A stretch of DNA of 8,482 nucleotides, taken from Candidatus Delongbacteria bacterium. GTDB taxonomy: Bacteria; UBA4055. The DNA lies in the NCBI GenBank assembly GCA_013139625.1, contig WTAK01000444.1, forward strand, positions 1 through 8,482, in the 5' to 3' direction. The position numbers and the translations under genes are program-made. The notes beneath the pieces were generated by a model. The model was not told the DNA's origin, did not search any database, and was given only the letters and a program-made list of their open reading frames with translations. Positions 6,462 through 8,482 of the stretch are shown here, in pieces. The first letter of the stretch is position 1. Every line of letters starts with the position of its first letter.

Positions 6462-7091
6462 TTAGTCAGTGAACCAATCGATATTGCCTTTTCCTTCCCT
6501 GATAATTTCTACAAGGTCGGTTGACAGATCAATTACGGTCGAGAATTCAGGTTTTATAATTCCACAGTCGATTATTACATCAACTTGCTTACCTAAACTC
6601 TTATCTATTTCGAAGGGGTCGATCAATGGAGTAACATTATCTTCAAGAAGATCAACATATTTATTAACACTGGAACTGATGATCGGATTCCCTAATGATT
6701 CTACTAACGCAAAGTCAATATTGTTCTTTGGGATCCTGATTCCGACCTTTTTTTTATCACCGCAGACGATTTTTGAGACTGAATTTAGTGCCTTGAAAAT
6801 AAATGTGTATGGTCCCGGCAAATGTTTTTTTAATATTTTATGAGCATCGTTTGATAGATCTGCATATTCACTGATCTGAGAAAAACTGTTGCAAACGAAA
6901 CTTAAAGTTTTTCTTTTGTCAATTTTTTTTAACCTGATAATTTTCTCAACACCTTTTTTGCTGAAAAGATCACATCCAAATGCATAACCGGTGTCTGTCG
7001 GATAAATAATAACACCACCATTTTTAAGTGTAGCAACGATCGAATCTATGTCTCGTTTTTTTGGATTTTCTTCGTGTAGCGTAATAACCAT
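6462..7091 (-). CDS. yciO: YciO-type Sua5/YrdC-family protein (threonylcarbamoyl-AMP synthase-like)
   Basis: This is a cytoplasmic protein (209 aa) of the YrdC-like fold that binds ATP, threonine and double-stranded-RNA-like surfaces. Classical TsaC/Sua5 makes threonylcarbamoyl-AMP for t6A in tRNA. Visible motifs are GGVIIYPTDTGYAFGC (25-40), RLKKIDKRKTLSF (53-65), LPGPYTFIFKA, KKVGIRIP, STVIDL and the terminal IREGKGNIDWF. PTDxGYxxGC in place of PTDTVYGL, together with the other segments, matches E. coli YciO better than TsaC. Whether it supplies t6A is therefore open unless the genome lacks another copy. Its ATG shares the last A of the nadA TAA (TAATG), and GGGAG lies 6 bases upstream, so translation is coupled to nadA. 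It has no Sua5 C-terminal domain. Confidence 0.9.
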   Translation of the reverse strand: MVITLHEENPKKRDIDSIVATLKNGGVIIYPTDTGYAFGCDLFSKKGVEKIIRLKKIDKRKTLSFVCNSFSQISEYADLSNDAHKILKKHLPGPYTFIFKALNSVSKIVCGDKKKVGIRIPKNNIDFALVESLGNPIISSSVNKYVDLLEDNVTPLIDPFEIDKSLGKQVDVIIDCGIIKPEFSTVIDLSTDLVEIIREGKGNIDWFTD

Positions 7092-8041
7092 TATTTACTC
7101 CCGAATTTTTCACTGAGTTCAAGCATTGTATCGAGAGCTTTTAGGGCTTTGATCCTAATATCGTCATCTACAAAGATCTCAGTTTCTTCATTAAGCAATG
7201 CATTGTAAACTTTATCCAAGGTGGTTCTTTTCATTTGAGTACAAACAGCATGGTCGGCTAAATTATATATTCTTTCTTTTGGATATTTTTTCTGCAATGC
7301 ATTTCCGATTTCAACTTCAGTACCAATGATAAAGCCTTCATTATCTTCCAATTTTCCGATATTTTCTTCAACAAATCTGGTTATCTGAGAAGTTGAACCT
7401 ATAAAGTCAGCTATTTCCAGAACATCTTTAGGAGATTCAGGGTGAACTAAAAGTACGCAATTTGGGTGTTCATGTTTTGCAATATAAATATCTCCAATAC
7501 TGAATTCATCATGAACATAGCAGTATCCATCCCAAAGAACAATGTCCGCTCCTGTAACTTCCTTGCAATAAGATCCAAGATGTTTATCCGGAGTAAAAAT
7601 AATTTTCTTTTCCTTATAGAATTCGACAATATCTACTGCATTTGCAGAGGTACATACAACATCACTTTCAGCTTTAACTTCAGCAGATGAATTTATATAA
7701 GTAATAACAACTGCTTCAGGATATTTTTTCTTCATTTTTCTAAGACTATCACCATTGGCCATCATAGCCATAGGGCATTTTGCATCGGCAGAAGGTAGTA
7801 TTACTTTTTTCTTTGGAGAAAGTATCTTTGCACTTTCCGCCATGAAATCAACACCACAGAAAACTATCATATCGGCATCTGTTTTTGCTGCTTCTCTAGC
7901 TAAAGCTAATGAATCTCCTATAAAGTCAGCCACAGGATGAATTTCTTGCCTCTGATAAGAATGAACTAAAATAACAGCATTCTTTTTTTTCTTTAATTCG
8001 ATTATTTTTTCTACCAATTCTTTATCGTTCATAAATTTCAC
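7091..8041 (-). CDS. nadA: Quinolinate synthase A
   Basis: The product is a [4Fe-4S] enzyme of de novo NAD synthesis that condenses iminoaspartate with dihydroxyacetone phosphate to quinolinate in the cytoplasm. With the first codon at 8041 it has 316 aa. Cluster ligands by family alignment are Cys89 (AKCPMA), Cys174 (GYCYVHDEF) and Cys267 (HAVCTQMKRTTL). Other signatures are the HSYQ segment (27-30), IGDSLALAR (41-49), CGVDFMAESAKIL (62-74), YINSSAE (115-121), CTSANAV (130-136) and HPE (200-202). It is the short Thermotoga-like form, with a single C-terminal cysteine rather than the E. coli triad. The codon at 8041 is GTG. ATG at 8032 gives a product three residues shorter, and neither start has a clear Shine-Dalgarno. 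No nadB or nadC is in the window. It is the first gene of the leftward operon. Confidence 0.97.
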   Translation of the reverse strand: MKFMNDKELVEKIIELKKKKNAVILVHSYQRQEIHPVADFIGDSLALAREAAKTDADMIVFCGVDFMAESAKILSPKKKVILPSADAKCPMAMMANGDSLRKMKKKYPEAVVITYINSSAEVKAESDVVCTSANAVDIVEFYKEKKIIFTPDKHLGSYCKEVTGADIVLWDGYCYVHDEFSIGDIYIAKHEHPNCVLLVHPESPKDVLEIADFIGSTSQITRFVEENIGKLEDNEGFIIGTEVEIGNALQKKYPKERIYNLADHAVCTQMKRTTLDKVYNALLNEETEIFVDDDIRIKALKALDTMLELSEKFGSK

Positions 8042-8084
8042 AATCTACATTATTATTAATGATTACTATATGAATTACGGGTTT

Positions 8085-8113
8085 AATATAAAAGAGTGCA
8101 TAGGTAAAGTCAA
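8085..8113 (-). promoter_or_regulatory. Sigma70-type promoter of the nadA operon
   Basis: On the minus strand, TTGACT (8113-8108) and TATATT (8090-8085) are spaced by exactly 17 bp. Each matches the consensus at five of six positions. Expected transcription would start near 8078, leaving a leader of about 40 nt before nadA, too short for a known riboswitch. This is the strongest promoter for the whole minus-strand block. Confidence 0.75.
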
Positions 8114-8168
8114 ACACATAATACAATGACAAAGGTTTTAAGCAGTTGGAAACTCTAATTATTAAAAC

Positions 8169-8197
8169 TTGACAAAAGTATTTTTTTGTGGTATATT
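8169..8197 (+). promoter_or_regulatory. Sigma70-type promoter of the rightward exported-protein gene
   Basis: A perfect TTGACA (8169-8174) and TATATT (8192-8197, five of six) are spaced by 17 bp, with a predicted start near 8204 and a leader of about 40 nt. The -10 hexamer is identical to that of the divergent nadA promoter. Facing away from it, the two -35 boxes are 55 bp apart. Confidence 0.8.
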
Positions 8198-8243
8198 AAA
8201 GGAGATAATGTAAAAAATTAAATGTATAAAGCAGGGATTGACA

Positions 8244-8482
8244 ATGAAGAAGTATATAATGATAATATTCTTAGTTTTTGTATTTTCACTTTTCGGTGCA
8301 ATAACTGTTTTATCGCCGAATGGCGGTGAAAGTATTTCAACCGGCAATCCTTATGAGATCCTTTGGGATGATAATACACCAAAAGATATAAGGATTGAAT
8401 TATTCCAAAATGATGTATATCATTCAGATATAGTTTTAGCTACTGTAAGTGATGGTTCTTTTATATGGGATATTCCAAAGGG
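8244..8482 (+). CDS. Partial exported protein beginning with a Kre9/KNH-type domain (3' end beyond window)
   Basis: The reading frame is open from ATG to the right edge (79 whole codons, no stop). AGGG lies 7 bases before the ATG. A signal peptide (residues 1-19, cleaved near FGA) is followed at once by ITVLSPNGGESISTG, then EILWD, a strand RIELFQND and GSFIWDIPKG. This order of NGGE, Trp, strand, G-x-[FY]-x-W-x-[IV]-P is the signature of the Kre9/KNH (Ser-Thr-rich GPI-anchor-like, PF10342) domain. That domain is widespread in large secreted or surface proteins of FCB and related bacteria, often as an N-terminal or repeated beta-sandwich. The rest of the protein is not visible, so the catalytic or adhesive part is unknown. 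It is divergently transcribed from nadA. Confidence 0.88.
   Translation, partial: MKKYIMIIFLVFVFSLFGAITVLSPNGGESISTGNPYEILWDDNTPKDIRIELFQNDVYHSDIVLATVSDGSFIWDIPK

Noticed and set aside
8198..8213. AAAGGAG followed by ATG-TAA, a start-stop leader element
   Set aside because: The spacing to the ATG is only three bases and the predicted transcript starts near 8204, so the Shine-Dalgarno would be mostly absent from the mRNA.
8162..8347. Minus-strand 61-codon reading frame at the right end
   Set aside because: It lies opposite the promoter, leader and signal-peptide region of the rightward gene, which has much better coding and start evidence.

Overview
The window is AT-rich (roughly one third G+C by eye) and densely coding. 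Eight complete genes lie on the minus strand in one long co-directional block (about 290-8041), and the start of a ninth gene leaves the right edge on the plus strand (8244-8482). The mix points to a Gram-negative bacterium of the FCB group: a PorV/PorQ-type outer-membrane protein, lipoproteins, an FG-GAP/UnbV calcium propeller, a Kre9/KNH-type exported protein, and a UbiA enzyme of the archaeal/FCB-like type. The two best promoters have canonical TTGACA/TATATT-like elements with 17-bp spacers. That argues against Bacteroidota, which use a different consensus, and fits lineages such as Cloacimonadota or Delongbacteria. The lineage is an inference.

In transcription order the block is nadA (quinolinate synthase), a YciO/YrdC-family gene, a PorV/PorQ-family barrel protein, rseC-like, a UbiA prenyltransferase, an 808-aa lipoprotein with seven FG-GAP/VCBS repeats and a C-terminal UnbV domain, tag (3-methyladenine DNA glycosylase I), and a lipoprotein glutaminyl cyclase. 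nadA/yciO share one base and tag/cyclase overlap by 4 bp; the other gaps are 21-67 bp. A promoter upstream of nadA could therefore drive everything, possibly with a second weak start before the 808-aa gene. The functions are mixed: NAD synthesis, RNA-modification family, envelope, redox-membrane, lipid and DNA repair. The gene order looks like a housekeeping/envelope operon rather than a dedicated system.

Four non-coding structures stand out. (1) At 67-181, downstream of the operon, there is a degenerate 47-bp tandem array whose units each begin with a small palindrome; the last palindrome is followed by a T-run. (2) At 5402-5479 a 39-bp tandem duplication of the porV-stop/rseC-start junction creates an 11-codon minicistron with its own Shine-Dalgarno. 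(3) At 5003-5023 a perfect 9-bp hairpin fills the rseC/ubiA gap where the ubiA ribosome-binding site should be. (4) At 8085-8197 two strong promoters stand back to back. I see no mobile element, tRNA, rRNA, CRISPR array or defence system. Most genes are confidently assignable to known families, and the novel signals are small.
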